The notes under the pieces were generated by a model, which worked only from the letters and a program-made list of their open reading frames with translations, ran no database searches and was not told the origin of the DNA. From Streptomyces fodineus (GTDB lineage: Bacteria > Actinomycetota > Actinomycetes > Streptomycetales > Streptomycetaceae): DNA of 64,000 bases. The DNA lies in NCBI RefSeq assembly GCF_001735805.1, contig NZ_CP017248.1, positions 806,001 to 870,000 on the forward strand. The letters run 5' to 3'. Shown here piece after piece: positions 34,407 to 42,789 of the stretch. The first letter of the stretch is position 1. Each line of letters starts with the position of its first letter. Made by a program: the position numbers and the translations under genes.

Positions 34407-35835
34407 GCGGTCTGCGCGGGGCACCGGGCCGGAACGTGCCGACGGGCTCGTGATCGGTCTCGTAGCCACCGGTGACGCTCTGCCGGATCTCGCCGGTGGG
34501 CACACCCTCGGCGAGCCGCTCGTGCTCGGCCGCCGTCAGGGCCCGGCACAGCCACCGGGCCACGAAGAAGGCGAGCACCGGGGCCACGATCAGACAGACC
34601 CGCAGCACCCAGGTGATGGCGTTGACGGAGACGCGGAAGGTCTGGGCGATGACGTCGTTGCCGCCGGCCAGCAGCAGCACGCCGTAGAACACGGTGCCCG
34701 CCACGCCGAGTCCGGTGCGGACGGGCCGCTCGCGGGGCCGGTCGCACAGGTGCCGCTCGGTGCGTCCCTCCCCGGTCAGCCGCTGCTCCGCGAAGGGGTA
34801 GGCGTACAGCACGGCGAACAGCAGGCCCGGCAGGACGACGGCCGGGAGCAGGACGTTCCACATGAGGGTGTGCCCGGCGACATCGGTCTCCCACGGCGGG
34901 ACCAGCCGCAGCGCGCCCTCCAGGAAACCGACGTACCAGTCGGGCTGGGAGGCGGTGGAGACCTGGTCGGGGCGGTAGGGGCCGTAGTTCCAGACCGGGT
35001 TGATCTGGGCGATGCCGGCGAGGAGTACGAGGACGCCGGTGACGATGACGGCCAGACCGCCGGAGGAGCCGGTGAACTGCGGGAAGAACGGCTTGCCGAC
35101 GGCGTTGCGCTGGGTGTGTCCCGGGCCGCGCCACTGCGTGTGCTTGAGATACACCACCAAGATCAGATGTACGGCGACCAGGGCGATGAGGGCCCCGGGA
35201 AGCAGCAGGACGTGCAGCGGATACAGGCGGGTGATGATGTCGTGGCCCGGGTACTGCCCGCCGAAGACGAAGAACGCCACGTACGTCCCCACGACCGGGA
35301 TCGACAGCATGATGCCCTGCGCGATGCGCAGTCCGGTGCCGGAGAGCAGGTCGTCGGGGAGCGAGTAGCCGGCGAAGCCCTCGGCGAGCGAGAGCGCGAA
35401 CAGGGTCACCCCGATCATCCAGTTCAGCTCGCGGGGGCGGCGGAAGGCGCCGGTGAAGAAGATCCGCAGCAGGTGCACGCCGATCGCGGCGACGAAGACC
35501 AGCGCGGCCCAGTGGTGGGTCTGCCGCATCAGCAGTCCGCCGCGCACGTCGAAGCTGATGTCCAGGGTGGAGTCGAAGGCGGCCGACATCCGCACGCCGC
35601 GCAGCGGCACATAGGGGCCGGCGTAGACGACCTCGCGCATCTCCGGCTGGAAGAACAGGGTCAGCCAGACCCCGGTCAGGATCAGCACCAGGAGGCTGTA
35701 CAGGGCGAGTTCGCCGAGCAGGAAGGACCAGTGGTCGGGGAACGCCTTGCGCAGCAGCGGGCCGCCCTCGTACACGGGCAGTCGGGCGTCCACCCTGTCC
35801 ACGAGCCGCTCGGCGCGGCGGCCGGTTCGGCTCAT
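34342..35835 (-). CDS. qcrB: ubiquinol/menaquinol-cytochrome c reductase cytochrome b subunit (second-type QcrB)
   Basis: A 497-residue cytochrome b of the bc1 (bcc) complex with eight helices. Heme-ligating histidines are in THHWAALVFVAAIGVHLLRI and in LHVLLLPGALIALVAVHLIL. The Qo-site region shows NPVWNYGPYRPDQ and SQPDWYVGFLEGAL (the PEWY-equivalent is PDWY). A long hydrophilic C-terminus is typical of actinobacteria. ATG 35835 overlaps the upstream small gene (ATGA). No qcrA or qcrC is near, so it must borrow partners from the main complex or act in a reduced complex. Convergent with ctaF. Confidence 0.94.
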   Translation of the reverse strand: MSRTGRRAERLVDRVDARLPVYEGGPLLRKAFPDHWSFLLGELALYSLLVLILTGVWLTLFFQPEMREVVYAGPYVPLRGVRMSAAFDSTLDISFDVRGGLLMRQTHHWAALVFVAAIGVHLLRIFFTGAFRRPRELNWMIGVTLFALSLAEGFAGYSLPDDLLSGTGLRIAQGIMLSIPVVGTYVAFFVFGGQYPGHDIITRLYPLHVLLLPGALIALVAVHLILVVYLKHTQWRGPGHTQRNAVGKPFFPQFTGSSGGLAVIVTGVLVLLAGIAQINPVWNYGPYRPDQVSTASQPDWYVGFLEGALRLVPPWETDVAGHTLMWNVLLPAVVLPGLLFAVLYAYPFAEQRLTGEGRTERHLCDRPRERPVRTGLGVAGTVFYGVLLLAGGNDVIAQTFRVSVNAITWVLRVCLIVAPVLAFFVARWLCRALTAAEHERLAEGVPTGEIRQSVTGGYETDHEPVGTFRPGAPRRPLTGVRTGTPSRTPRAPERPGR

Positions 35836-36107
35836 GCGTCCTCGGGCTCCGCCGCCGCGCGGGCCACCTCGGCCTCGACCTCGGGGCGCGGCCGGCCCGA
35901 CTCCTTCGCGTACTCGCTCACCGCGGTCTGCACGTCCCGGGCCAGGTCCCGCCAGGCCCGCAGCGCGGTCTCGTAGGTACCCGACTGGGCACCGGTCATC
36001 GCCCGCTCGGCCGGCGGACCATAGGCGTTCCGCAGTTCCTCGACCGTGGCGTGGGCCGCTTCCGCCGCGCGCTGCTTCTGCACGAGTTCTTCGAAGGTGT
36101 GTGCCAC
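35832..36107 (-). CDS. small helical hypothetical protein coupled to qcrB
   Basis: A 91-residue, highly charged, all-helical protein without membrane segments (FEELVQKQRAAEAAHATVEE, LRAWRDLARDVQTAVSEYAK). Its stop overlaps the qcrB start, so the two are translated together. It may be an assembly or regulatory partner of this second cytochrome b, which is an inference from coupling only. I do not recognise the family. Confidence 0.75.
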   Translation of the reverse strand: MAHTFEELVQKQRAAEAAHATVEELRNAYGPPAERAMTGAQSGTYETALRAWRDLARDVQTAVSEYAKESGRPRPEVEAEVARAAAEPEDA

Positions 36108-36537
36108 ACCAATCGACCCTAGGCACCACTACCGCCCCACGCCTCCCCAACCCCCCTCCAACCTGCCGAAACGCACCCGTGTGGCGGGTTGGGGGTGGGG
36201 CGGCGCGGGTGGTCGGGGGTGGGGCGGTCGGAGGCGGGGGTGCTCGCGCGGCGGGGCTGTCGGAGGGGCTAGGGCGGCCCAAGGGGCAGGGGCCGTCCAA
36301 GGAACGAGGCGGTCGGAGCCGATCGGAGGGCGGGGTCGGTTGTGGCGGGTCGACAGGCGGGCATGAGGGTGCGCCCGCCGTGGCCAGCCGAAGGGCACGA
36401 TGCGCTGCCGGGGGCGGGTACGGGCACCGCCGACGGGCACGGCGATACGCGCGACGGGCACGGGCGGGACGGGGACGAGCACGGGCACGGGCAGCGGGCA
36501 CGGGGTACGGGCACCGGCACGAGCACGGCGATGCCCG

Positions 36538-36684
36538 CACCGGACGGCGGACGGCGGGCGGCGGGCACCGGACGGCGGGCGGCGGGCGGCGGGCGGCGGG
36601 CACCGGACGGCGGGCGGCGGGCGGCGGGCACCGGACGGCGGGCACCGGACGGCGGGCACCGGACGGCGGGCACCGGACGGCGGG
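36538..36684. repeat. 14-bp/7-bp minisatellite
   Basis: Tandem CACCGGACGGCGGG units (four perfect, contiguous copies at 36629-36684, others at 36566 and 36601) alternate with the related CGGCGGG heptamer. All units are multiples of seven bases, which suggests slippage on a heptamer. The array is not in any gene. Confidence 0.88.
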
Positions 36685-37116
36685 CACGAGGATGCCCGCG
36701 CTGGGGCAACCGGCGGGCGCCGCACCGGGTGCGGCGGGGCCAGCGGGTAAGCGGCCGGCCGCGGCGGACCGGCCGACGGCCCCGCGACCGGCCGCACCGA
36801 GCCAATCGCCGGGCGCGAGATCGGCTGGAGCGAGGTCAGCGGCCAGGCACACCACCAGCCACGGCGAGCCCCCCTCCGGCATGAGACCGGCTGAAGCAAG
36901 GCCGGCAGCCAAGCACCCCACGAGCCACGGGGAGGCGGCCGCCCGGCGCGAGACCCGCTGTGACCAGGCCGGTCGCCGGCCGCAACGGCCCCAACGAGCC
37001 CACCGCCGGAGTCGAACTCGGTCACGGCGGTCGGCCGACGGCTGAAGGCGCCTGTGGCCGCCGGCCGACCGGTGGACCCGCCTGTGGCAAGACAGCCGCG
37101 ACGCACCAGGCCCATT

Positions 37117-37174
37117 ACGACCAGCCCCACGCCAGACACCACGCCCGCCACGACCAGCCCCACGCCGGACACCA
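37117..37174. repeat. 25-bp direct repeat, 33-bp period
   Basis: The block ACGACCAGCCCCACGCC followed by RGACACCA occurs at 37117-37141 and 37150-37174 with one mismatch. On the plus strand it reads as a His-rich peptide (YDQPHARHHARHDQPHAGH), but no start or ribosome-binding site supports a gene. Confidence 0.7.
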
Positions 37175-37238
37175 AGGCCCCTACGGCCACCCGACCGCGC
37201 AGCACCGGCCCTCCCACAGCCAGCCACCCGCCCCGCGG

Positions 37239-39698
37239 TCAGCCGCCCGGTACCAGGTCGGCCCAGACCTGTTTGCCGCCGCTGACCGGGACCGTGCCCC
37301 AGGCCGCCGATACCGCCTCCACGAGGAGGATGCCGCGGCCGCCGGTGGCCTCCCAGCCGATGCTGGTGGGTTTGACGGGGCTGCGCGGGGAGGCGTCGGC
37401 GACGGCGAGCCGCAGCCGGTGGTTGACCAGGCTGAGGTCGAGGCGGACCTGGCCGTTGGTGTGCACGAGGGCGTTGGTGACGAGCTCGGAGACCACCAGC
37501 AGGGCCGCGTCCACGGTGTCCGGCGAGACGCCCCAGGTGCGCAGGGTGCGCCGGGTGAAGCGGCGGGCGTGCCCGACCGCCTGCGGGACCCGCCACACCG
37601 TCCAGGTCTCGCGCAGCGGCCGTACGGCCATGCCGTCGTAGCGCACGAGCAGCAGGGCGACGTCGTCGCCGCGGTGGGCGCCGGTGAGCAGCGCGTCGGC
37701 GACCAGGCCGAGGTGCGCGGGGTCGGCGGCGGCCAGTTCGGCGGCGAGCCGGTCCATTCCGGCGTCGATGTCGACGCCTGGCGACTCGACCAGTCCGTCG
37801 GTGGTCAGCGCGATCACCGTGCCGGGCTGGAGCCGCAGCGGGGTCATCGGGAAGTCGGCCTGGTCGAGCACGCCGAGCGGTGGGCCGCCCTCGGCCTGGA
37901 CGATCTCGGCGGTGCCGTCCGGGTGGCGCAGCACGGGCTGCAGATGCCCGGCCCGCACGCACCAGGCGGTGCCCTCCTCCATGTCGACGTCGACGTAGGC
38001 GCAGGTGGCGAACAGGTCGGTCTCCATGTCCAGCAGCAGCCGGTTGGCGTGCGCCACGACCACGTCCGGGGTGTGGCCCTCGGCGGCGTAGGCGCGCAGC
38101 GCGGTGCGCATCTGGCCCATCAGGGTGGCGGCGCCCGCGTTGTGGCCCTGGACGTCGCCGATGACGAGGGCGACGTGGTTGTCGGCGAGCGGGATCACGT
38201 CGTACCAGTCGCCGCCGACCTCCAGTCCGGCGGTGGTGGGCAGGTACCGGGCGACGGCGACCGCGCCGGGCAGCCGGGGCAGGCGGCGCGGCAGCAGGGT
38301 GCGCTGGAGCATGCCGACGAGTTCGTGCTCGGCGTCGAAGGCGTGGGCGCGCAGCAGCGCCTGCCCGGTGAGGCCCGCGCAGGCGGTGAGCAGGGCGCGT
38401 TCGTCGGGGCCGAAGTCGCGCGGGCGGTCCCAGCCGATCAGGCAGGCCCCGGCCATACGGCCGCCGGCCGGCAGCGGCAGCACCGCGAGAGCGCCGGGCC
38501 CGACGTCGGCGAGGGCGGGTTCCAGCGGGGTGCCGGCGGGCCAGATCCGGGAGCGTCCCTCGCGCAGCGCGGCGGCCAGGGTGGGCATGTCGCGCACCGG
38601 CGCGTCCGGCCATTCGGTGCGCCACTCGGTGCGCCACACCTCCGGCCAGGCCTCGGGTTCGGGCGGGTCGAGGACGGTGACGACGAGCCGGTCGTTCTCC
38701 AGTTCGGCGAGCGCGATCCGGTCGGCCTGCAGCGGTCCGCGCAGGGCGGCGACGACCGCCTGGCCGACGTCCTTGACGGTGCCCGCGGTGGCCAGGGCGG
38801 CGGCCAGGCGCTGTACCCGGGCCACGTCGGTGACGTCCGAGCGCAGGGTGGAGGCGTCGGCGACGGTGCCCACGAGCCGGGCGGCGTGGCCCTCGCCGCC
38901 GGGCACCAGCCTGCCGCGCAGCCGCAGCCACCTCGGCGCGCCGGAGGGCTGCAGGATGCGGAACTCCAGCTCGCGGTCCCCGATGGACATGTGGTCGGCC
39001 TCGACCACGGACATCAGCGCGGGCAGGTCCTCGGGCACGGTGAGGGCGAGCAGGGTCTCCACCCGGCCGTCGAAGACGTCCCGGGTGAGCCCGAACAGCC
39101 GCAGGATCCCGTCGCCGACCTCGACCCGGCCGCTGTCCATGGCCAGGCTGAAGGCGTCCGCCGGCAGCTCACCCGGCTCGCCGGAGGCGGAGGGGACGGG
39201 TACGGCGATGGCGCGGACGATCAGGTCCAGGCAGGCACGGTCGTCGGCGCCGAAGCCGCCGGAGCGCTCGCTGACGGCCAGCAGGGCGCCGCCGTCCGCC
39301 GGGCCGAGCGGCAGGACGGCCATGAAGAAGTCCGCGGCCGGGGTGCGCCGGGCCTCGGGACAGCCGGCCAGGTCCTCGGGCCGGAGCCAGCGCGGGCGTC
39401 CGGTGCGGTGCGCCTCGGCGACCGGGGAGCCGCCGGCGGCCGGATAGCTGTCGCGGAGCCCGTACAGGGTGCGCGGCAGGCCCGCCGACTCGGTGAGGCA
39501 CAGCTGGGCCGGGTCGTCGCCGGGTGTGTACACCCCGGCGAAGACCGCGCCGGCGAACACCAGCGCCTGTTCGAGGACCCGGCGCAGCAGGTCGGGGCTG
39601 GCGGGTGCCGCGGTGAGCATGTCGAGGGCGGCTTCGGCACGCTCCGGAGCCGTTCTCGTCCGGCTGATCGCAGCGCCGTCACTCACCACGTTCGCCAT
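37239..39698 (-). CDS. multidomain PP2C (SpoIIE-type) phosphatase with C-terminal HATPase
   Basis: An 819-residue cytosolic signalling protein. Order: N-terminal GAF-like sensor (about 20-190), PAS domain (about 195-310, DGILRLFGLTRDVFDGRVET), second GAF (about 320-470), SpoIIE PP2C phosphatase (about 480-690: VGGDWYDVIPLADNH, IGDVQGHNAGAATLMGQ, HRGDDVALLLVRYDG) and an anti-sigma-like HATPase (about 700-819: VSELVTNALVHTNGQVRLDL, ATGGRGILLVE). This architecture links a signal-sensing phosphatase to a serine kinase of the RsbW type and is abundant in Streptomyces partner-switching. ATG 39698 is chosen as the first Met before the coherent domain. Divergent from the lanthipeptide operon. Confidence 0.92.
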   Translation of the reverse strand: MANVVSDGAAISRTRTAPERAEAALDMLTAAPASPDLLRRVLEQALVFAGAVFAGVYTPGDDPAQLCLTESAGLPRTLYGLRDSYPAAGGSPVAEAHRTGRPRWLRPEDLAGCPEARRTPAADFFMAVLPLGPADGGALLAVSERSGGFGADDRACLDLIVRAIAVPVPSASGEPGELPADAFSLAMDSGRVEVGDGILRLFGLTRDVFDGRVETLLALTVPEDLPALMSVVEADHMSIGDRELEFRILQPSGAPRWLRLRGRLVPGGEGHAARLVGTVADASTLRSDVTDVARVQRLAAALATAGTVKDVGQAVVAALRGPLQADRIALAELENDRLVVTVLDPPEPEAWPEVWRTEWRTEWPDAPVRDMPTLAAALREGRSRIWPAGTPLEPALADVGPGALAVLPLPAGGRMAGACLIGWDRPRDFGPDERALLTACAGLTGQALLRAHAFDAEHELVGMLQRTLLPRRLPRLPGAVAVARYLPTTAGLEVGGDWYDVIPLADNHVALVIGDVQGHNAGAATLMGQMRTALRAYAAEGHTPDVVVAHANRLLLDMETDLFATCAYVDVDMEEGTAWCVRAGHLQPVLRHPDGTAEIVQAEGGPPLGVLDQADFPMTPLRLQPGTVIALTTDGLVESPGVDIDAGMDRLAAELAAADPAHLGLVADALLTGAHRGDDVALLLVRYDGMAVRPLRETWTVWRVPQAVGHARRFTRRTLRTWGVSPDTVDAALLVVSELVTNALVHTNGQVRLDLSLVNHRLRLAVADASPRSPVKPTSIGWEATGGRGILLVEAVSAAWGTVPVSGGKQVWADLVPGG

Positions 39699-39897
39699 TA
39701 CAGCGCGTGTCGGGCTCCCGCGCAGCCCCTGTGAACGCTCCGGGCCCCCTTCACACCCGTCCGGTCGGCTCGAAAGCCGCCGAACACATCTTGACCCATG
39801 CGTTCCGCACGGTGACCTCGTGACAACTGTGACTGTGCGCGACCGTACGACTGCTGCGAGTGTCTGTTCCGGCCGACACGACGAGGGGCGGGAGCGC

Positions 39898-42501
39898 ATG
39901 GACAAGCGGTACGAGGTGTACGCGCTCGCCGACGGGCACTTCTACGACACGCCCGACCGGCTCCCGGGGGCGGGCGGAGAGCCGGCACCGCTGTTCGCGA
40001 CGGCGCGTCGCGCCGTACCGGAGGGCTGGCACGCGGCGCGCTCCGGGGACTGGCTGACCCTGACCCCGCTCGGCGCGGACGGCGCGCCGCTTGCGTCGCC
40101 GGCGCAGGGCTGGAAGATCCACTCCTCGGCGACCGCCGCGAACGCGGAACGGATCGCGGAGATCGTGTGGGACTACTGTGTGCCGCGCCGCATCCCGTTC
40201 AAGTTCGTGCCGGGCCCGCATCTGCTGCACCTGCGCAACGCCAAGTACGCGGGCCGCGACACCAGCGGCAAGTTCGTCACGGTCTATCCGGCCAACGAGG
40301 AGCAGTTGCAGCGGACGCTGCGGGAACTGGGCGCGCTGCTGGAGGGTTTCGAGGGGCCGTACATCCTCACCGACCTGCGCTGGCACGACGGTCCGCTCTA
40401 TGTGCGTTACGGCGCGTTCGCCCGCCGGTACGTCGTCGACGAGCGCGGCTCCCTGGTCCCGGCGGTCACCGACGGCACGGGTCGGCTGGTGCCGGACCGG
40501 CGGGCGCCCTCCTTCCAGGTGCCCGAGTGGGTGAGCCTGCCGGCGTTCCTGCGGCCGCACCTCGAAGCCCGCAACACCACGACGGTCGGCGAACTGCCGT
40601 ACCGCATCGAGAAGGCGCTGCACTTCTCCAACGGCGGCGGCGTGTACGCCGGCACCGACACGCGCGACGGGCGGCGCGTGGTGCTGAAGGAGGGCCGGCC
40701 GCACGCGGGTCTCGCCGCGGACGGCGCGGACGCGGTGGCCCGGCTCGGGCGGGAGAAGGCGGCGCTGGAGCGGGTCGCCGGGACCGGTGTGGTGCCCGAG
40801 GTACGGGACTGGTTCACACTCGGCGAGCACCGGTTCCTGGTGATGGACCATCTGTCGGGCCGCCCGCTCAACTCCTTCTTCGCCGAACGCCATCCGCTGC
40901 TCACCCCCGATCCCGACCCGGCGAAGGTCGCCGCGTACACGGCGTGGGCGCTGCGGATCAACGCGGCGGTGGAACGGGCCGTGGCGGCGGTGCACGCGCG
41001 CGGGCTGGTCTTCAACGACCTGCATGTCTTCAACATCATGGTGGCCGAGGACGAACAGTCCGTGTATCTCATCGACTTCGAGGCCGCCGCGCCCGCCGAG
41101 GAGAACGCCCGGCAGACCGTGGCCCACCCCGGTTTCTTCGCCCCGCCGGACCGCCGCGGCACCGATGTCGACCGCTATGCGCTGGCCTGTCTGCGGCTCG
41201 CCCTGTTCCTTCCGGTGACCACGCTGTTCGTGGTGGACCGCGGCAAGGCGGCCCATCTCGCCGAGGTGATCGCGGAGCAGTTCCCGGACGTGCCGCGGGC
41301 CTTCCTGGACGAGGCGGTCACGGAGATCACCCGGAACACGCCCCGCAGTACGTCCCGGCCCCCGGTGGTCCCCGGCGACTGGCCCTACAGCCGCGACTCG
41401 ATGGTGAAGGCGATCCTCGCCTCCGCCACCCCCGAACGCGACGACCGGCTCTTCCCGGGGGACATCGCCCAGTTCGCGGACGGCGGCGGTCTCGGCCTCG
41501 CCCACGGCGCGGCCGGAGTCCTGTACGCCCTCCAGGCGTCCGGGGCCGCCCGCTACGACGAGGGCGAGCGCTGGCTGCTGGACCACACCGCCCCGCCGCC
41601 GCCCGGCACCCCGCTCGGCCTGTACGACGGCCTCGCGGGCGTCGCCCTGGTGCTCGAACAACTGGGCCACCGGCAGCGGGCGTTGGACCTGCTGGACGGC
41701 ATCCTGCGGGAGAACTGGCGCAGCCTCGCCTCCGACCTTCACGGCGGACTCGCCGGCCTCGGCCTGGTCCTCGGCCGACTCGCGGACACGACGGGGGAGC
41801 CTGTCTTGCGGCAACACGCCGCCGAGGCCGCCGAGATCCTCGTACGACGGCTCGCCGAACCGGTCCCGGACACCCCGCGCCGACGCGCCGGGCTGCTGCG
41901 CGGCGCCGGCGGACCCGCGCTCTTCCTGCTCCGGTACTACGAGCAGACCGGCGAGGCCCGCTTCCTGACGGCGGCGGCCGAGGCGCTCCGGCGCGACCTG
42001 GACTGCTGTGTGACCCAGGAGGCGGGCGGCGGACTGGAGGTCGACGAGGGCTGGCGGACCCTGCCCTACCTCGGCGACGGCAGCGCGGGCATCGGACTGG
42101 TCCTGGACGACTACCTGGCGCTCGCGGACAGCCCGGAGTTCGAGCGCGCCCGGGTCGGCATCCTCACCGCCGCCACCTCCCGCTTCTACGCCCAGCCCGG
42201 CCTCTTCCAGGGCCGCGCCGGAATGATCCTGCACCTCGCCCGCAGCTCCGCGCCCGGCGCCACCCGGGAACGACTGGCGCAGCAGATCGCGGGGCTCGGC
42301 TGGTTCGCGATGGCCTATCAGGGCCAACTCGCCTTCCCCGGGCACCAGATGATGCGCCTCTCCATGGACCTCGCGACCGGTACGGCAGGCTGCCTGCTCG
42401 CGCTCGCCGCGGCCCGCGACGACGCGCGTACGGCCCACCTGCCGTTCCTTCCGCCGCCACCGGCGGCCCACACACGCGGCTCCGCACCGACGGAGCCGTG
42501 A
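39898..42501 (+). CDS. amfT: class III lanthionine synthetase LanKC (AmfT/RamC-like)
   Basis: An 867-residue trifunctional enzyme for SapB/AmfS-type lanthipeptides. N-terminal lyase-like part (about 1-220). Central Ser/Thr-kinase-like domain with Lys264 (VVLKEG), catalytic Asp374 and Asn379 in FNDLHVFNIM and metal-binding Asp393 in LIDFEAA. C-terminal LanC-like cyclase (about 500-850; HGGLAGLGLVLGRL, YLGDGSAGIGLVLDDY) without the Cys/Cys/His zinc ligands of true LanC, as expected for class III. It phosphorylates and eliminates Ser in the precursor and then forms thioether rings. ATG 39898 follows GGGGCGGGAG. The precursor gene starts 37 bp downstream. The 199-bp upstream gap is shared with the phosphatase gene. 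Confidence 0.95.
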   Translation: MDKRYEVYALADGHFYDTPDRLPGAGGEPAPLFATARRAVPEGWHAARSGDWLTLTPLGADGAPLASPAQGWKIHSSATAANAERIAEIVWDYCVPRRIPFKFVPGPHLLHLRNAKYAGRDTSGKFVTVYPANEEQLQRTLRELGALLEGFEGPYILTDLRWHDGPLYVRYGAFARRYVVDERGSLVPAVTDGTGRLVPDRRAPSFQVPEWVSLPAFLRPHLEARNTTTVGELPYRIEKALHFSNGGGVYAGTDTRDGRRVVLKEGRPHAGLAADGADAVARLGREKAALERVAGTGVVPEVRDWFTLGEHRFLVMDHLSGRPLNSFFAERHPLLTPDPDPAKVAAYTAWALRINAAVERAVAAVHARGLVFNDLHVFNIMVAEDEQSVYLIDFEAAAPAEENARQTVAHPGFFAPPDRRGTDVDRYALACLRLALFLPVTTLFVVDRGKAAHLAEVIAEQFPDVPRAFLDEAVTEITRNTPRSTSRPPVVPGDWPYSRDSMVKAILASATPERDDRLFPGDIAQFADGGGLGLAHGAAGVLYALQASGAARYDEGERWLLDHTAPPPPGTPLGLYDGLAGVALVLEQLGHRQRALDLLDGILRENWRSLASDLHGGLAGLGLVLGRLADTTGEPVLRQHAAEAAEILVRRLAEPVPDTPRRRAGLLRGAGGPALFLLRYYEQTGEARFLTAAAEALRRDLDCCVTQEAGGGLEVDEGWRTLPYLGDGSAGIGLVLDDYLALADSPEFERARVGILTAATSRFYAQPGLFQGRAGMILHLARSSAPGATRERLAQQIAGLGWFAMAYQGQLAFPGHQMMRLSMDLATGTAGCLLALAAARDDARTAHLPFLPPPPAAHTRGSAPTEP

Positions 42502-42538
42502 CGCACAACCCCGTCCCCAACGAGGAAAGGACACTGCC

Positions 42539-42652
42539 ATGGCACTGCTCGACCTGCAGACCCTCGAGTCCGACGAGTACACCCACAACGGCGCGAGCAC
42601 CGCGAGCCTGCTCTCCTGTGTTTCCGCGGCGAGCGTCCTGCTCTGTCTCTGA
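42539..42652 (+). CDS. amfS: SapB/AmfS-family class III lanthipeptide precursor
   Basis: A 37-residue precursor, ATG 42539 after AGGAAAGG. The leader begins MALLDLQTLESDEYTHNG; the LDLQ motif is the recognition element for LanKC. The core ends in TASLLSCVSAASVLLCL. Two equal rings are predicted: Ser23 to Cys27 (SLLSC) and Ser32 to Cys36 (SVLLC), each S-x3-C, as in SapB and AmfS. The product is expected to be an amphipathic surfactant that lets aerial hyphae escape surface tension. The gene sits between LanKC and the exporters, with a hairpin after it that may set its high expression relative to the transporters. Confidence 0.95.
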   Translation: MALLDLQTLESDEYTHNGASTASLLSCVSAASVLLCL

Positions 42653-42671
42653 CCGCCTTCGGTGAGCCCAC

Positions 42672-42716
42672 GGCTCCGGACGGCACCCTCCCAGCCGGGA
42701 GGGGCTGTCCGGGGCC
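42672..42716 (+). terminator. attenuator hairpin between precursor and transporter genes
   Basis: A 21-base arm at 42672-42692 (GGCTCCGGACGGCACCCTCC then C) pairs with 42697-42716 around an AGCC loop, with a few G-U pairs and one bulge. Its position after amfS fits partial termination, giving more precursor than transporter message, as in many lanthipeptide operons. Confidence 0.75.
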
Positions 42717-42789
42717 TCCGGCTGGGACGGGCCGTACGGCCGAGGGCCGGCCCTCCTGCTTCCGTCCGACCCGAGTGAGGCCGCAGCCC

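Larger units (their letters stand above)
36108..37238. other. gene-free, repeat-rich 1.1-kb intergenic region
   Basis: Between the small qcrB-coupled gene and the SpoIIE-type phosphatase I see no credible gene. All six frames are open for long stretches but give Arg/Pro/Gly/His-rich low-complexity peptides with no domain. The left half consists of GGGCACGG- and CGGCGGG-based simple repeats (densest at 36538-36684). The right half contains a 33-bp-period duplication at 37117. It may be a recombination scar or a decayed coding region. Confidence 0.7.

Noticed and set aside
36129..37217. A 362-codon minus-strand frame with PSGARRPVPAV repeats
   Set aside because: It is made entirely of minisatellite translation and low-complexity sequence, with no conserved domain or plausible start.
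36960..37300. His-rich plus-strand peptide frame (YDQPHARHHARHDQPHAGH)
   Set aside because: There is no start codon with a ribosome-binding site, the frame continues as an antisense shadow of the phosphatase, and the His content comes from a 33-bp DNA duplication.
34342..38931. A 1529-codon minus-strand open frame covering qcrB and far upstream
   Set aside because: Only the last 497 codons encode a protein (QcrB). The rest is a high-GC shadow frame of the gene desert and of the phosphatase gene, with Arg/Pro/Gly-rich composition.
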